DNA of 64,000 bases from Pusillimonas sp. UBA3987 (GCA_002384935.1 DGCD01000006.1:62001-126000); one strand, 5' to 3'. Shown: positions 43,632-53,533, counted from the first letter of the stretch. The notes: generated by a model from the letters alone, not told the origin. Numbers and translations: made by a program.

Positions 43632-45895
43632 TGCGACTCTTCGATCAAACAATCAACATAGTAGCGCGGCTGGTTATCGGGGCCGATATCTTCGGCCAAA
43701 CCATGCACATAAGTTTCAAACCCAGGGAAGCGGGCGTTGAATTCACGTACAAAACGCAAATAATCGACAATGCGCTTATTGAACCGCTCGCCGGGAATAA
43801 GCAGGGGAATACCGGGCGGGTACGGTGTCAACAAGACCCCGGTTACCCGACCGTCGAGATCGTCGATGGCGACACGCTCAACTTCGCGATGCGCCATCTT
43901 GGCATAGGCATCGGATGGCTTGAGCACCGGCTCCATGTCGCTTGTATACATTTCCGTTGTCAGCCGGGCCACGTCGGACTCGCGATATGACTCGTGAATC
44001 TGCTGACACAAATCGCGCAGACCCATGCGCTCATAGCGGCGATTATCCCGGCAGAAATCGGGCAAACTGCGCCATAGCGGATGATTGCGATCGTAATCAT
44101 CCTTGAATTGCTGAAGCGCGGTCAGCAATGTATTCCAGCGGCCTTTGGTAATGCCGATGGTGAACATGATGAAAAATGAATAGAGCCCCGTTTTCTCGAT
44201 AACCACGCCGTGTTCGGCCAGATACTTCGAGACCAGTGCAGCCGGAATCCCCGTTTCCGCGAAAGTGCCGGAAATATCCAGGCCCGGGGTCACAATTGTG
44301 GCCTTGATCGGGTCCAGCATATTGAAGCCGCCAGCCAGCGGGCCAAATCCATGCCATTCGTCGTCGGCTTCGAGCATCCAGTCGTCCCGGCTGCCGATAC
44401 CCTCGGACACCAGCCGTTTGGGGCCCCACACCTTGAACCACCAATCGTTCTTGCCGAACTCGGATTCCACCTTGCGCATTGCGCGGCGGAACTCCAGCGC
44501 CTCGCTGATGCTTTCTTCCACCATGGCAGTGCCGCCGGGAGGTTCCATCATGGCCGCCGCGACATCACAGGACGCAATAATGGCGTACTGCGGCGACGTA
44601 GAGGTATGCATGAGAAACGCTTCGTTGAAAACATTGCGGTCAAGCTTGCGATTCTCGGGTTCCTGAATGGTAATTTGCGAGGCCTGCGACAAGCCGGCCA
44701 GCAACTTGTGAATAGAGTGCGTGGCAAACACCATGGCGTCGGTACTGCGCGGACGATCTTTGCCGATGGCATGCATGTCTTTATAGTAGTCGTGAAAGGC
44801 AGCGTGCGGAATCCAGGCTTCATCAAAATGCAGGGTATCAATTTCAGAGCCCAGCTTTTCTTTAATCATTTCCACGTTGTAGCTTACGCCGTCGTATGTG
44901 CTTTGCGTAATCGTCAGAATGCGCGGACGCTTGTTCTTCACATGACGCGCGAACGGATTGGCCTCGATCTTGGCACGGATTGACTCCGGCTCGAACTCTT
45001 CCAGCGGAATCGGCCCGATAATGCCCAGATGGTTTCGCGTAGGGCGCAAGAACACCGGAATGGCGCCCGTCATGATAATGGCGTGCAGAATCGACTTGTG
45101 GCAATTGCGATCGACCACCACGATATCGTCGTTGGCCACGTTGGCATGCCAGACGATTTTGTTCGACGTTGAAGTGCCATTGGTTACGAAGAAACAATGG
45201 TCGGCGTTGAAAATACGGGCTGCATTGCGCTCGGATTCGGCAACCGGGCCGGTGTGGTCAAGCAGCTGACCCAGCTCATCGACCGCATTACATACGTCGG
45301 CACGCAGCATGTTTTCACCAAAAAACTGATGAAACATTTGCCCCACGGGGCTTTTCAGAAACGCCACCCCGCCCGAGTGCCCCGGGCAGTGCCAGGAGTA
45401 CGAGCCATCGGATGCATACTTCAGCAGTTCGCGGAAAAACGGTGGCGCCAGCCCGTCGAGGTACGAACGGGCTTCCCGGATAATATGGCGGGCCACGAAC
45501 TCGGGCGTATCTTCAAACATATGAATGAAGCCATGCAGCTCACGCAGAATATCATTCGGGATATGCCGCGACGTGCGCGTTTCCCCATAAAGATAAATAG
45601 GGATATCTTCATTGCGGAACCGCAGCTCACCAATGAATGAACGCAGATTCTTGATGGCATTGGCAACGTCTTCAGGCGAATCGACATCGAACTCTTCGTC
45701 GTCGATCGACAGAATAAATGCACTGGCGCGGCTTTGCTGCTGGGCAAAGGAACTTAAATCGCCATAACTGGTGACCCCCAGCACTTCCACCCCTTCAGCC
45801 TCAATGGCCGTAGCGAGTGCGCGAATACCCAGACCCGAAGCGTTTTCGGAGCGGTAGTCTTCATCGATAATGACGATGGGGAATCTGAATTTCAT
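43628..45895 (-). CDS. Orn/Lys/Arg decarboxylase (group I, inducible type)
   Basis: A 755-residue PLP enzyme of the large biodegradative type, with an N-terminal wing domain (FPIVIIDEDYRSENASGLG), a PLP domain with the Schiff-base lysine in FATHSIHKLLAGLSQ (near residue 390), and a C-terminal domain. CPGHSGGVAFLKSPVGQMFH and LHFDEAWIPHAAFH are clear. It yields putrescine, cadaverine or agmatine and can raise internal pH; the substrate choice among ornithine, lysine and arginine is not readable by eye. Starts at MKFRFP (ATG 45895), 10 nt after dcd. Confidence 0.9.
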   Translation of the reverse strand: MKFRFPIVIIDEDYRSENASGLGIRALATAIEAEGVEVLGVTSYGDLSSFAQQQSRASAFILSIDDEEFDVDSPEDVANAIKNLRSFIGELRFRNEDIPIYLYGETRTSRHIPNDILRELHGFIHMFEDTPEFVARHIIREARSYLDGLAPPFFRELLKYASDGSYSWHCPGHSGGVAFLKSPVGQMFHQFFGENMLRADVCNAVDELGQLLDHTGPVAESERNAARIFNADHCFFVTNGTSTSNKIVWHANVANDDIVVVDRNCHKSILHAIIMTGAIPVFLRPTRNHLGIIGPIPLEEFEPESIRAKIEANPFARHVKNKRPRILTITQSTYDGVSYNVEMIKEKLGSEIDTLHFDEAWIPHAAFHDYYKDMHAIGKDRPRSTDAMVFATHSIHKLLAGLSQASQITIQEPENRKLDRNVFNEAFLMHTSTSPQYAIIASCDVAAAMMEPPGGTAMVEESISEALEFRRAMRKVESEFGKNDWWFKVWGPKRLVSEGIGSRDDWMLEADDEWHGFGPLAGGFNMLDPIKATIVTPGLDISGTFAETGIPAALVSKYLAEHGVVIEKTGLYSFFIMFTIGITKGRWNTLLTALQQFKDDYDRNHPLWRSLPDFCRDNRRYERMGLRDLCQQIHESYRESDVARLTTEMYTSDMEPVLKPSDAYAKMAHREVERVAIDDLDGRVTGVLLTPYPPGIPLLIPGERFNKRIVDYLRFVREFNARFPGFETYVHGLAEDIGPDNQPRYYVDCLIEESQ

Positions 45896-45905
45896 CCGGC
45901 AACTC

Positions 45906-46472
45906 CTATGCGCGCGGCAGCGTAACACCTTGCTGACCCTGGTATTTCCCACCACGGTCACGATACGAAGTTTCACAAACTTCGTCACCTTCAAGAAACA
46001 ACATTTGGGCACAACCCTCGCCTGCATACACTTTGGCGGGCAGGGGCGTTGTGTTGGAAAACTCGAGTGTAACGTGGCCCTCCCATTCGGGCTCCAGGGG
46101 CGTCACATTCACGATAATGCCGCAACGCGCATAGGTGCTTTTGCCCAGACACACCGTCAGGACGCTGCGCGGAATGCGGAAATACTCAACCGTGCGGGCC
46201 AGCGCAAATGAATTGGGCGGGATAATACACACGTCGCCTTTAAAATCAACAAACGACTTTTCGTCGAAAGCCTTGGGGTCGACAATGGTGGAATTGATAT
46301 TGGTAAAAATCTTGAATTCGTCGGCGCACCGCACATCGTAACCGTAACTGCTGGTGCCGTAGCTGACAATTTTGTTTCCATTCACACTACGAACCTGGCC
46401 CGGCTCGAAAGGCTCAATCATGCCTTGCTCCTGCGCGACACGTCGAATCCAGCGATCACTTTTAATGGACAT
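45906..46472 (-). CDS. dcd: dCTP deaminase
   Basis: A 188-residue enzyme that deaminates dCTP to dUTP, the first step toward dUMP for thymidylate synthase, here encoded a few kilobases away. Conserved stretches are MSIKSDRWIRRVA, VSYGTSSYGYDVRCADEFKI, LGKSTYARCGIIVNVTPLEP and SYRDRGGKYQGQQGVTLPRA. It stands 10 nt before the amino-acid decarboxylase and may be the first gene of that minus-strand series. Confidence 0.96.
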   Translation of the reverse strand: MSIKSDRWIRRVAQEQGMIEPFEPGQVRSVNGNKIVSYGTSSYGYDVRCADEFKIFTNINSTIVDPKAFDEKSFVDFKGDVCIIPPNSFALARTVEYFRIPRSVLTVCLGKSTYARCGIIVNVTPLEPEWEGHVTLEFSNTTPLPAKVYAGEGCAQMLFLEGDEVCETSYRDRGGKYQGQQGVTLPRA

Positions 46473-46502
46473 GTGTTTCCCTTTTTGAATGGGGGTCTAT
46501 TT

Positions 46503-46520
46503 TATAGTGTCCGTACTATA
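46503..46520. promoter_or_regulatory. Palindrome at the dcd promoter region
   Basis: TATAGT and ACTATA arms are separated by six bases. On the minus strand a TATAAAAT-like -10 begins in the same element, about 30 bases before dcd. It could be an operator; no regulator is assigned. Confidence 0.4.
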
Positions 46521-46562
46521 CGCGGAAAGCACACCCGTATGAAATTACGGTGTGCGTCCGCG
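46521..46562 (-). terminator. Long imperfect hairpin between tamB and dcd
   Basis: CGCGGA/TCCGCG, GCACACC/GGTGTGC and GTA/TAC pair along 46521-46539 and 46544-46562. On the minus strand it lies after the tamB stop but is followed by TATAGT, not a T-run, so it is more likely a 3'-end or Rho-associated structure. Confidence 0.45.
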
Positions 46563-46593
46563 AATGTTGCGCAAATCAATCACTGATACCGGG

Positions 46594-49500
46594 CTAGTCG
46601 GACGAAAAGGCACGCCAAACCAACGCCAACCCGCTTACCGTCCCGGCACTTAACTGCGCCGACAGCCCCCGAGCCAGGTGATAACTGACCCGGCCCACGG
46701 TTCCGGTGTCCGTCAGGGCCTGTTCCAGGCTCAGCGTAATGTCATCGGTCAAATGCTTGGCAGCAACAACAAACTGACGCTCAATTTCACTGGTGCCACT
46801 ATCCAGGCCGCGCACGACAGTTTGCGCCGGAAGAATACTGCCCACGCTGCCCAGTTCCCCCGAACGCATGCTGACCTCATCAAGGCCGAATTTCTTGTAA
46901 AACGGCTCGCCGTCGCCCAGGAAAGAAGTGCCCACGGAAAACAGCAAGGCCGCGTCGCCGCCGGAGTCGTCAGGCCCTCGCCCAAGCAGCAACCACGACA
47001 GTTTCTGTACATCGGCCACGTCGGGATAGGAAATAAGATTAATTTGCGGCTTGCGCGCCGTGCCCGAAACCCGAACCCCGGCCTCAACGGCAACACCCGT
47101 TCGCAAGGCCTCGATGTTCAATATCGGACTGGCAATGGGCCCCTGGAAGGTAATCGTGCCTCGCCGCAACTGCAGGCGCTGCCCATACGCCTCAATCGCG
47201 CCGCCCCGCGTACGCAACACGCCATAGGCCATCGGGCGCCCCTGAGGCGCCATCACAATGCGCATTTCACCGACCAGGCCTGAGTCCACTCCGTAACCCG
47301 TGATGTAAAACCGCGGCCCGAGGTCGATGGAAATATTCAGCGTGATATCCAGCGGTGAAGACGCCGCCTGCTCCTGCCCCGGTCGAATCACTACAACATC
47401 ACTGTCCAGGGTGGGCACGCTGCTTAACATGTCCAGGTCAATCCAGCCCGCATCAACGTTGAGCTCGCCGTCGATGTTCAACGCCGGTGACGGAATGCCG
47501 ACATTAAGCTTGCCGGTCACCATCGCAAACCGGTCGGAACGTTGCAAAATGGGATATCGGTATAGATCGACCGCCACCTGGCCGGCCGAATCCGAAACGT
47601 CCCAGTATCCCGACAAGGTTAATTTGCCGCCCTGGGCGTCCGGATTCTCGCGCGTCCAGGTCTCTGTGCGCCACTCTTTCGGAACGGCGCGCCGAACCGC
47701 CGGAAACTCCAGGCGATCGAGCACGAAACGATCTTCCTCGAAATGACCGTCCAGCGTACCCTCAACCAGGCGCACGCCATCATCGATACGAATGAACCGG
47801 ATATCGCTACCCTGCACCTGCCCCTGCATGGCCCACTCGCCGCCGGGGCGACTGCGCGCCGTAAGGTTGGCCTGCAGCGCACCCCCGATTTCAGTTGCGT
47901 CACCAACAAACAGGCTCAGCCAACCGATATTCTCCATGGCCGCCTGAACACGCACCGTCGTGCCGTCATCCGGGTTATAGGCAAAGCCGCCCTCGGGTGT
48001 AGCGCGCAGCAGTGTCTCGACCTGAACCTGCGCCTGCCCCATGTTTTGGGTCTCAACATTCAGATCAACGTCGATTCGACTGGCACCGCCCGACGTGGGC
48101 GTTGCGGCAATATCGGCTTGCAACGTGCGCAGCCCCAGCGGAAACGGCGGATCGCCGGGCACAATCATGTCGCCACCCAGGCGACGAATCTGTGCCTTGC
48201 CCGACAACGCACCTTCGAAAGCCAGGTCCCAATTCAACCCGTAGGTCATGTCAACCATGTCATTGCGATCATCCACATCGACAATCACCCGGCCCCGCTC
48301 TTGTCCGGGTGCGTCCTCCGGCAACTGTTCGCCCACCAGGTTCATGACTTCATCGATCAAACGCCGCGACAGCGTTAAACGCGCAATTTCACCCTGTGTG
48401 CTCCAGCGCCCCGGCGAGAAGCGGGTTTGCCGATGTGTGATGATGACGTTATTGCGCGACGGCAAGGCTATATTAATGGCGGTATCACCCAGCGTAAGCA
48501 GGTAGGCGGGGGATACGGCATCGGGCGCCACTTGCATCGTCATGGGACGCTCGGTGGCCACTGTGATACCGGCGTGCTCCACGGCAAGGCTGGCCAACTG
48601 CCCCGACCAGACCCCTTGCGCCGGATCCTGCTCATGCGCCTGCCATCCGCCACGCAAGTCGGTTTGCAATGCAATGGGCGCCTGGCCTAATTTATCGCCG
48701 CCTTGCGCCCCGGCATCGTACCGGGCTTGCAAACTCAACTGGTGTTTCGCCATGTTGCCTTCCAGGCGTGCTTTCAGCCCGGCACTGCCTTCAAGATCGG
48801 GCCAGAAATCAGCCAGGCGCGGCGCATCAAGATCAAGGCTCAGCGCGCTAAGCTGAAAGCCCAGCCCGCCTTTTGCGCTGACCTGGTTCGCCCCCAGGCG
48901 CAAAGCCAAATCCAAATTCTGAATTTCAACCCACTCGGGAGCCGGGACCAACGCGTCGGCCTTGTCATTATTTTTCGCAGAAAAATCCAGGCGACCATCG
49001 AGCGGCTGGCCATTCCAGGAAGAACCCGAGTCAATCGCCAATTTCACCGCAGCCGACTCAAACCGGGACGCATTGCGCAGTTGCACGTCGAAATCCAGTT
49101 GGGCGGTCAGGCTGGCTTGCGGCAGGGCTTCAGGCAATACCAAACCCAGATTCAAGCGCTGCAGCGCCACCTGCCCGATCAAATGATCGGGATTGACCCC
49201 GCCCTGCGCATCCGCAGCCCAATCGATATTGCCTTTAAGCGACGAACCATCGCCGAGCACAAGCGACCAATTCGCCGAGTGCAGCGGAAAGGCCTGCTGC
49301 GGATGCAATTTTGCGGCCGCCTGCAACTGGACGTCTTGTCCGTCACCGCTCAGCGTGATGCTGGCCTCTTGCATTGACCCTTCTGCTTCGGCGCGCAAAT
49401 CAACAGCGCAGAATGTGCTGACGGCGTCGAGCTCCGTGGCAGAACCGGAATTTGAACCCGAACCTGCCGAGGCGGTTTCTTTTGAATCTGCGCCTGCCGA

Positions 49501-50226
49501 GCCGGTATCTGACGCCGGCTCGGTCGCTACCGTGGGCAGTTCGGGCAAAAAGTGCCGAAGACACAACAACGAATCGGGCTTTGCGGTTTTCGCATCGGTT
49601 TCAATCCAGGCACTGAACGGCCAGGGGTCGGCAAGCGCCAGCAAACGAAGCTCGCCGCGCACATTGGCTTCAATGTCCTGCTGCCCAAGCTCAAGCTTGC
49701 GAAACACCAATTGCGCATCGTCTTTCGAAACCGCCAGCGAGGCCTCAAGGTCGCGCACGTCGAACAAAATCGGCTCGTTATTCAACGATACATTCAACTT
49801 GCCAAGATAAAAACGATCCAGGGCCAGCGTCACCGGCAGCGCGGGCAGGGTAAAGGGCTCATCAGAAGCCGGCTGATCAGACTCCATGACATTCACTGTC
49901 AGGTCACCCACCGACAGGTTTCGCGCATGCAGACGGCGCTGTCGCAAAGCGGGCCAGTCAACGTTCAGTTCCAGGTCGCGTACGTCTACCTTGGCGGCCG
50001 GCGTATCCAGAACAATATGCCCGACCGTCAAACCGTCCCACAGGCTGCCTTGCACGCGTTCGACCTGCCCGCCGGCCAGCCCGACACCCAAGTCAAGCGC
50101 CCAGCGCGTACCCGGCTCCGACTTCACCACCCAAAAACCAAAGCCCGCGACCACGGCCAGCAGCAGCACCAGGACCGGGCCGAGCCAAATCAGAAGACTG
50201 CGCAGGAACCGTAAAATGAATCTCAA
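46594..50226 (-). CDS. tamB: Translocation and assembly module protein TamB
   Basis: A 1210-residue inner-membrane-anchored periplasmic protein of the AsmA-like bridge family. The N-terminus LLIWLGPVLVLLLAVVAGFG is the membrane anchor, the long middle is beta-rich, and the C-terminal DUF490/TamB domain has RGTITFQGPIASPILNIEAL, VRVSGTARKPQINLISYP and LSWLLLGRGPDDSGGDAALL. TamB works with TamA in outer-membrane assembly and lipid transport. A low-complexity Ser/Gly/Ala/Glu insertion lies near residues 235-272. The start is a TTG overlapping the tamA stop as TTGA, so the pair is coupled. Confidence 0.92.
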   Translation of the reverse strand: MRFILRFLRSLLIWLGPVLVLLLAVVAGFGFWVVKSEPGTRWALDLGVGLAGGQVERVQGSLWDGLTVGHIVLDTPAAKVDVRDLELNVDWPALRQRRLHARNLSVGDLTVNVMESDQPASDEPFTLPALPVTLALDRFYLGKLNVSLNNEPILFDVRDLEASLAVSKDDAQLVFRKLELGQQDIEANVRGELRLLALADPWPFSAWIETDAKTAKPDSLLCLRHFLPELPTVATEPASDTGSAGADSKETASAGSGSNSGSATELDAVSTFCAVDLRAEAEGSMQEASITLSGDGQDVQLQAAAKLHPQQAFPLHSANWSLVLGDGSSLKGNIDWAADAQGGVNPDHLIGQVALQRLNLGLVLPEALPQASLTAQLDFDVQLRNASRFESAAVKLAIDSGSSWNGQPLDGRLDFSAKNNDKADALVPAPEWVEIQNLDLALRLGANQVSAKGGLGFQLSALSLDLDAPRLADFWPDLEGSAGLKARLEGNMAKHQLSLQARYDAGAQGGDKLGQAPIALQTDLRGGWQAHEQDPAQGVWSGQLASLAVEHAGITVATERPMTMQVAPDAVSPAYLLTLGDTAINIALPSRNNVIITHRQTRFSPGRWSTQGEIARLTLSRRLIDEVMNLVGEQLPEDAPGQERGRVIVDVDDRNDMVDMTYGLNWDLAFEGALSGKAQIRRLGGDMIVPGDPPFPLGLRTLQADIAATPTSGGASRIDVDLNVETQNMGQAQVQVETLLRATPEGGFAYNPDDGTTVRVQAAMENIGWLSLFVGDATEIGGALQANLTARSRPGGEWAMQGQVQGSDIRFIRIDDGVRLVEGTLDGHFEEDRFVLDRLEFPAVRRAVPKEWRTETWTRENPDAQGGKLTLSGYWDVSDSAGQVAVDLYRYPILQRSDRFAMVTGKLNVGIPSPALNIDGELNVDAGWIDLDMLSSVPTLDSDVVVIRPGQEQAASSPLDITLNISIDLGPRFYITGYGVDSGLVGEMRIVMAPQGRPMAYGVLRTRGGAIEAYGQRLQLRRGTITFQGPIASPILNIEALRTGVAVEAGVRVSGTARKPQINLISYPDVADVQKLSWLLLGRGPDDSGGDAALLFSVGTSFLGDGEPFYKKFGLDEVSMRSGELGSVGSILPAQTVVRGLDSGTSEIERQFVVAAKHLTDDITLSLEQALTDTGTVGRVSYHLARGLSAQLSAGTVSGLALVWRAFSSD

Positions 50227-51995
50227 AATGCAACACCCAGGGAAAAATGCAGCCTTAGACGCCGATCCTTTTGCCCGTAGGCCAGATCCATCATGAATGG
50301 GCCCGCCGGCGTTCGCAAAAGCGCACCAATGCCATAACCGTAATGCATATCCATGTCGCGGAACGACGTGGTGGCGTCGCCCGCGTCGAAAAACACACTC
50401 ATGCCGAACAAGTCGTTGAAATAATGCATGTATTCAATGCTGGCCACCGCCAGGGCAGGCGCCCCGATAATGGCGTCGCCGCGCGGCAAGCCGATGCTGT
50501 CGTACTTGTAGCCGCGAATCGTGCGCGCACCGCCCGTACGAAAACCGAAGTCTTCCGGCAGGCGATCGGTTTGTGACCAGACTTTGCCCACTTCGGCACG
50601 CAACGTCAGAACATCGCGCTTGCCGATCGGCCACCATTGTTGCGCCCGTATGCCGGTACGATAAAACGGCTCTTGCTTGTCTAATGTAATGCCGGCGCCC
50701 AGGTCCAGCTCCACCAGATTCCCTTCGCGCGGGTCGTACTTATCGTTCACGTCGCGCCGCAGCCACTGCCAGCCGCCAACCAGCGTTGGCACATCGTAAC
50801 CTTCCGCCCCTTCAATCCGGGTTCTGTCGTGCGCAACCAAGGTGCTCCACTGGGTTTCATATTCAACCCGGCTGTCGCCCGCCGCCTTGCGTGATTGATT
50901 GCGTCGCCAGCCCAGCCCATAGCGGGTCGTGTCCAGGCCTTCAATGTCGGAATGGCTTGCCAGCACGCCAAAACTGTCGCGATACCCGCTGGCCGTTGGC
51001 GGCAAAAGCACATCGAAGAAAAACCGTTGCCGGTTTCTATCGACCCCGACCCCGGTTTCAACCGAAACCGGCAACCCGAACACGATATTCTGACGATACA
51101 AACCTTCGGCGCGCACACCGTTGTCGCTGTCAACCCCCAGCGAAGCGGCGTATTGCCGGGCCGGCGCCTCGGTAACCCGCACAATAAGCGGCATCTCAAC
51201 ATCGCCGTTTTCAAGTGTTTCGCGCGACTCCTCACGACTGTCCATGACAACAAACGCGCCGCGGAAAAACGAGGTGGTTTGCAACACCTGCTGCCATTCG
51301 TCGAGGCGGTCCTGGTCATAGGGCTCACCGGGGCTGTATTGCACGTAACGCTCAATTAATGATTCCGGCACGCGCTTCAGGCCAATCAGGCGCAATTTAC
51401 CCATTCGTACCTGCGGCCCACTGTCAACCTGGACGCTCAGGTCGGCCTTGGCCTGCGCGGCCTCGATGGTTGCCTGCGAGTGGGAAATCTTCGCCAGCAG
51501 AAAATCCTTGCGACTGACCTCATCAAGCAGCGCCGTTTTTGCCTGACTCCATTGTTCATTGATGAATGGCATGCCCTCGTCAAGCGGCCATTCTTCTTTC
51601 AACACATCGACCCGCGCGGCAAACTCGGGCGCGGAAATTTTCCCCTGGAAGCCCAGGTCGACTTTGCGCACATCGGTGCGCGGCCCCGGCTCGATGGTGA
51701 TGTCCCAGGTTTCACCCAGAATATCCTGCCCGACGATCAAATCGACCCTGGAGGAAAAGTAGCCCTGGGTTTCCAATGCCGACACCGTTGCGTCACGCGC
51801 ACGGCGCCGTAAGCGCGTGACTTCGCCGCCGTCCTGGTCTTGAGCCAGGCGCGTAATGGCATCCACTGCACCGGTAATCGCCTGCAATGACTGCGGCCCC
51901 ACACCACCCGGGTCAATCACAATATCGGGCGGTTCAGCCGCCCAGGCCGGTTGCAGCAACAATGCCAGCACGAACGCGATAGCACGCAATTGCAT
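50223..51995 (-). CDS. tamA: Outer-membrane assembly protein TamA (Omp85 family)
   Basis: A 590-residue outer-membrane protein with a signal peptide (MQLRAIAFVLALLLQPAWA), three POTRA domains in the first about 250 residues, and a C-terminal 16-strand Omp85 barrel. Visible are GEPYDQDRLDEWQQVLQTTS in POTRA3, GGARTIRGYKYDSIGLP (lid-loop VRGF/Y-type motif) and the terminal RLRLHFSLGVAF ending in phenylalanine. It pairs with TamB, whose gene overlaps its stop codon. Confidence 0.93.
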   Translation of the reverse strand: MQLRAIAFVLALLLQPAWAAEPPDIVIDPGGVGPQSLQAITGAVDAITRLAQDQDGGEVTRLRRRARDATVSALETQGYFSSRVDLIVGQDILGETWDITIEPGPRTDVRKVDLGFQGKISAPEFAARVDVLKEEWPLDEGMPFINEQWSQAKTALLDEVSRKDFLLAKISHSQATIEAAQAKADLSVQVDSGPQVRMGKLRLIGLKRVPESLIERYVQYSPGEPYDQDRLDEWQQVLQTTSFFRGAFVVMDSREESRETLENGDVEMPLIVRVTEAPARQYAASLGVDSDNGVRAEGLYRQNIVFGLPVSVETGVGVDRNRQRFFFDVLLPPTASGYRDSFGVLASHSDIEGLDTTRYGLGWRRNQSRKAAGDSRVEYETQWSTLVAHDRTRIEGAEGYDVPTLVGGWQWLRRDVNDKYDPREGNLVELDLGAGITLDKQEPFYRTGIRAQQWWPIGKRDVLTLRAEVGKVWSQTDRLPEDFGFRTGGARTIRGYKYDSIGLPRGDAIIGAPALAVASIEYMHYFNDLFGMSVFFDAGDATTSFRDMDMHYGYGIGALLRTPAGPFMMDLAYGQKDRRLRLHFSLGVAF

Positions 51996-52004
51996 TCAGC
52001 GACC

Positions 52005-53087
52005 TTATGATTTCACAACCACGGGCGGCATCTTGCCGGCCATATCTCGCGACAATGTTGCCACCTGGATTGCAACACCGTTCGCGATGGTTTGATACAT
52101 TGAAGCCGCCTCGCTTTGCGGATCGGCAACAACGGTTGGACGTCCGGAATCCGTTTGTTCGCGAATCGCCATCGCCAAAGGCAATGTGCCCAGCCACGGC
52201 AAATTGAATTCGGCCGCCATGTCTCGCCCGCCATGAACCCCGAAAATGGGTTCGGCATGACCGCAATTCGAGCAGATATGCATCGACATGTTCTCGACAA
52301 TACCCAATACCGGTACCTCAACCTTGCGAAACATATGCAGGCCTTTACGGGCATCGGCCAAGGCCAAATCCTGCGGCGTGGTAACGATAACGGCCCCGGC
52401 AAGCGGCACCTTCTGCGAAAGCGTTAGTGCGATGTCGCCGGTTCCCGGCGGCATGTCGATAATCAAGTAATCCAGTTCGCCCCAGTTGGTCTGACGCAAA
52501 AGCTGCTCCAACGCCTGGCTGACCATCGGCCCGCGCCAGATCGCGGCCGAGTCCGGATCGATAAGAAAACCGATGGAATTGGCCTCGATGCCGTGGCCTA
52601 CCAGCGGCTCCATGGTTTTGTTGTCGCGGCTTTCCGGCTTACCCGAAAGGCCAAGCATCATGGGTACGCTGGGGCCGTAGATGTCGGCGTCCAGCAAACC
52701 CACGCGCGCGCCCTGGCTCTTGAGCGCCAGCGCTAGGTTGACAGCGGTTGTACTTTTGCCGACGCCGCCTTTTCCGGATGCCACCGCGATGATATTGCGT
52801 ACATTGGGCAGTGGCTTCAAGCCGCGCTGAACCGCATGGGTTTCCACGTGAAGCTCACACTCAAACTGCCCCAGTAACAGGCCATGCTTGCCAAGAACCG
52901 TTTCAATTGGTTGCTTTATTGCATTTAACCCATTGTGAATCGGGTAACCCAGCGCTAAAGTAAGGTTAACGGTGTTGCCATCGACATTAACAACACTCTG
53001 TTTAAGGTTTGCAGCCAACTTTTTATTTGTGTTAGGGTCGATTGCATCAGACAAAATCGTGCGGATCTCATCGGGGGACATACTCAT
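52005..53087 (-). CDS. apbC: Iron-sulfur cluster carrier protein ApbC (Mrp family)
   Basis: A 360-residue P-loop ATPase that carries Fe-S clusters to target proteins. An N-terminal MIP18-like (DUF59) segment is followed by the Walker A loop ASGKGGVGKSTTAVNLALAL, the Walker B-like DYLIIDMPPGTGDIALTLSQ, and the cluster cysteines in MHICSNCGH. It diverges from a small membrane-protein gene; apbC next to metG is typical of Betaproteobacteria. Confidence 0.95.
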   Translation of the reverse strand: MSMSPDEIRTILSDAIDPNTNKKLAANLKQSVVNVDGNTVNLTLALGYPIHNGLNAIKQPIETVLGKHGLLLGQFECELHVETHAVQRGLKPLPNVRNIIAVASGKGGVGKSTTAVNLALALKSQGARVGLLDADIYGPSVPMMLGLSGKPESRDNKTMEPLVGHGIEANSIGFLIDPDSAAIWRGPMVSQALEQLLRQTNWGELDYLIIDMPPGTGDIALTLSQKVPLAGAVIVTTPQDLALADARKGLHMFRKVEVPVLGIVENMSMHICSNCGHAEPIFGVHGGRDMAAEFNLPWLGTLPLAMAIREQTDSGRPTVVADPQSEAASMYQTIANGVAIQVATLSRDMAGKMPPVVVKS

Positions 53088-53195
53088 ATATCTGCCTTGC
53101 TTGTCGTTTATTTACTTCCAAACCTAAAGGATAGCGGATTCAGAGCTATACGGGGTTACGGAACTTTTAGCTGTGTTGCTGTCATACTTTCTCAT

Positions 53196-53459
53196 ATGAA
53201 TACATTTAATCAAATTCTTCGCGGCCTGTTGTTCTTCGTGCTTGCCATTTTCGGCATGGCCATGGCCTTCATTTTCATGGTTTCAACCGCCATTGCAGTG
53301 GGTGTGTTGTACCTGGTCGCCAAAGTGCGCGGCCGGCCATTCGGCGTTCGCGCCTACTGGGAAGAGCGCCGTCGCCCGCGCACGCCAGGCCGCAACACAG
53401 GCGCGCCGCGCTATAACAAGAAAGACGTCGTCGACGTCGAGATGCGTGAAATTCCTTAA
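53196..53459 (+). CDS. Small membrane protein of unknown function
   Basis: I do not recognise a family. The 87-residue product has one long hydrophobic stretch (residues about 5-35, LLFFVLAIFGMAMAFIFMVS then TAIAVGVLYLVA), followed by a basic region (KVRGRPFGVRAYWEERRRPR) and a charged C-terminus ending KDVVDVEMREIP. This suggests one or two inner-membrane helices with a cytoplasmic tail. ATG 53196 was chosen; the frame opens 99 bases earlier but that part overlaps the promoter region. It precedes metG in the same direction, separated by a hairpin terminator. Confidence 0.7.
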   Translation: MNTFNQILRGLLFFVLAIFGMAMAFIFMVSTAIAVGVLYLVAKVRGRPFGVRAYWEERRRPRTPGRNTGAPRYNKKDVVDVEMREIP

Positions 53460-53533
53460 CGCAACGGCTTTCTCAAAAAAAGCGGCGGACGATTCATTAC
53501 AATAGAGGGCAAGCGGGCGCTTGATGCGTCCAG

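Noticed and set aside
46503..46520. NrdR box before dcd
   Set aside because: The arms and spacing do not match the NrdR consensus, and dcd is not a usual target.
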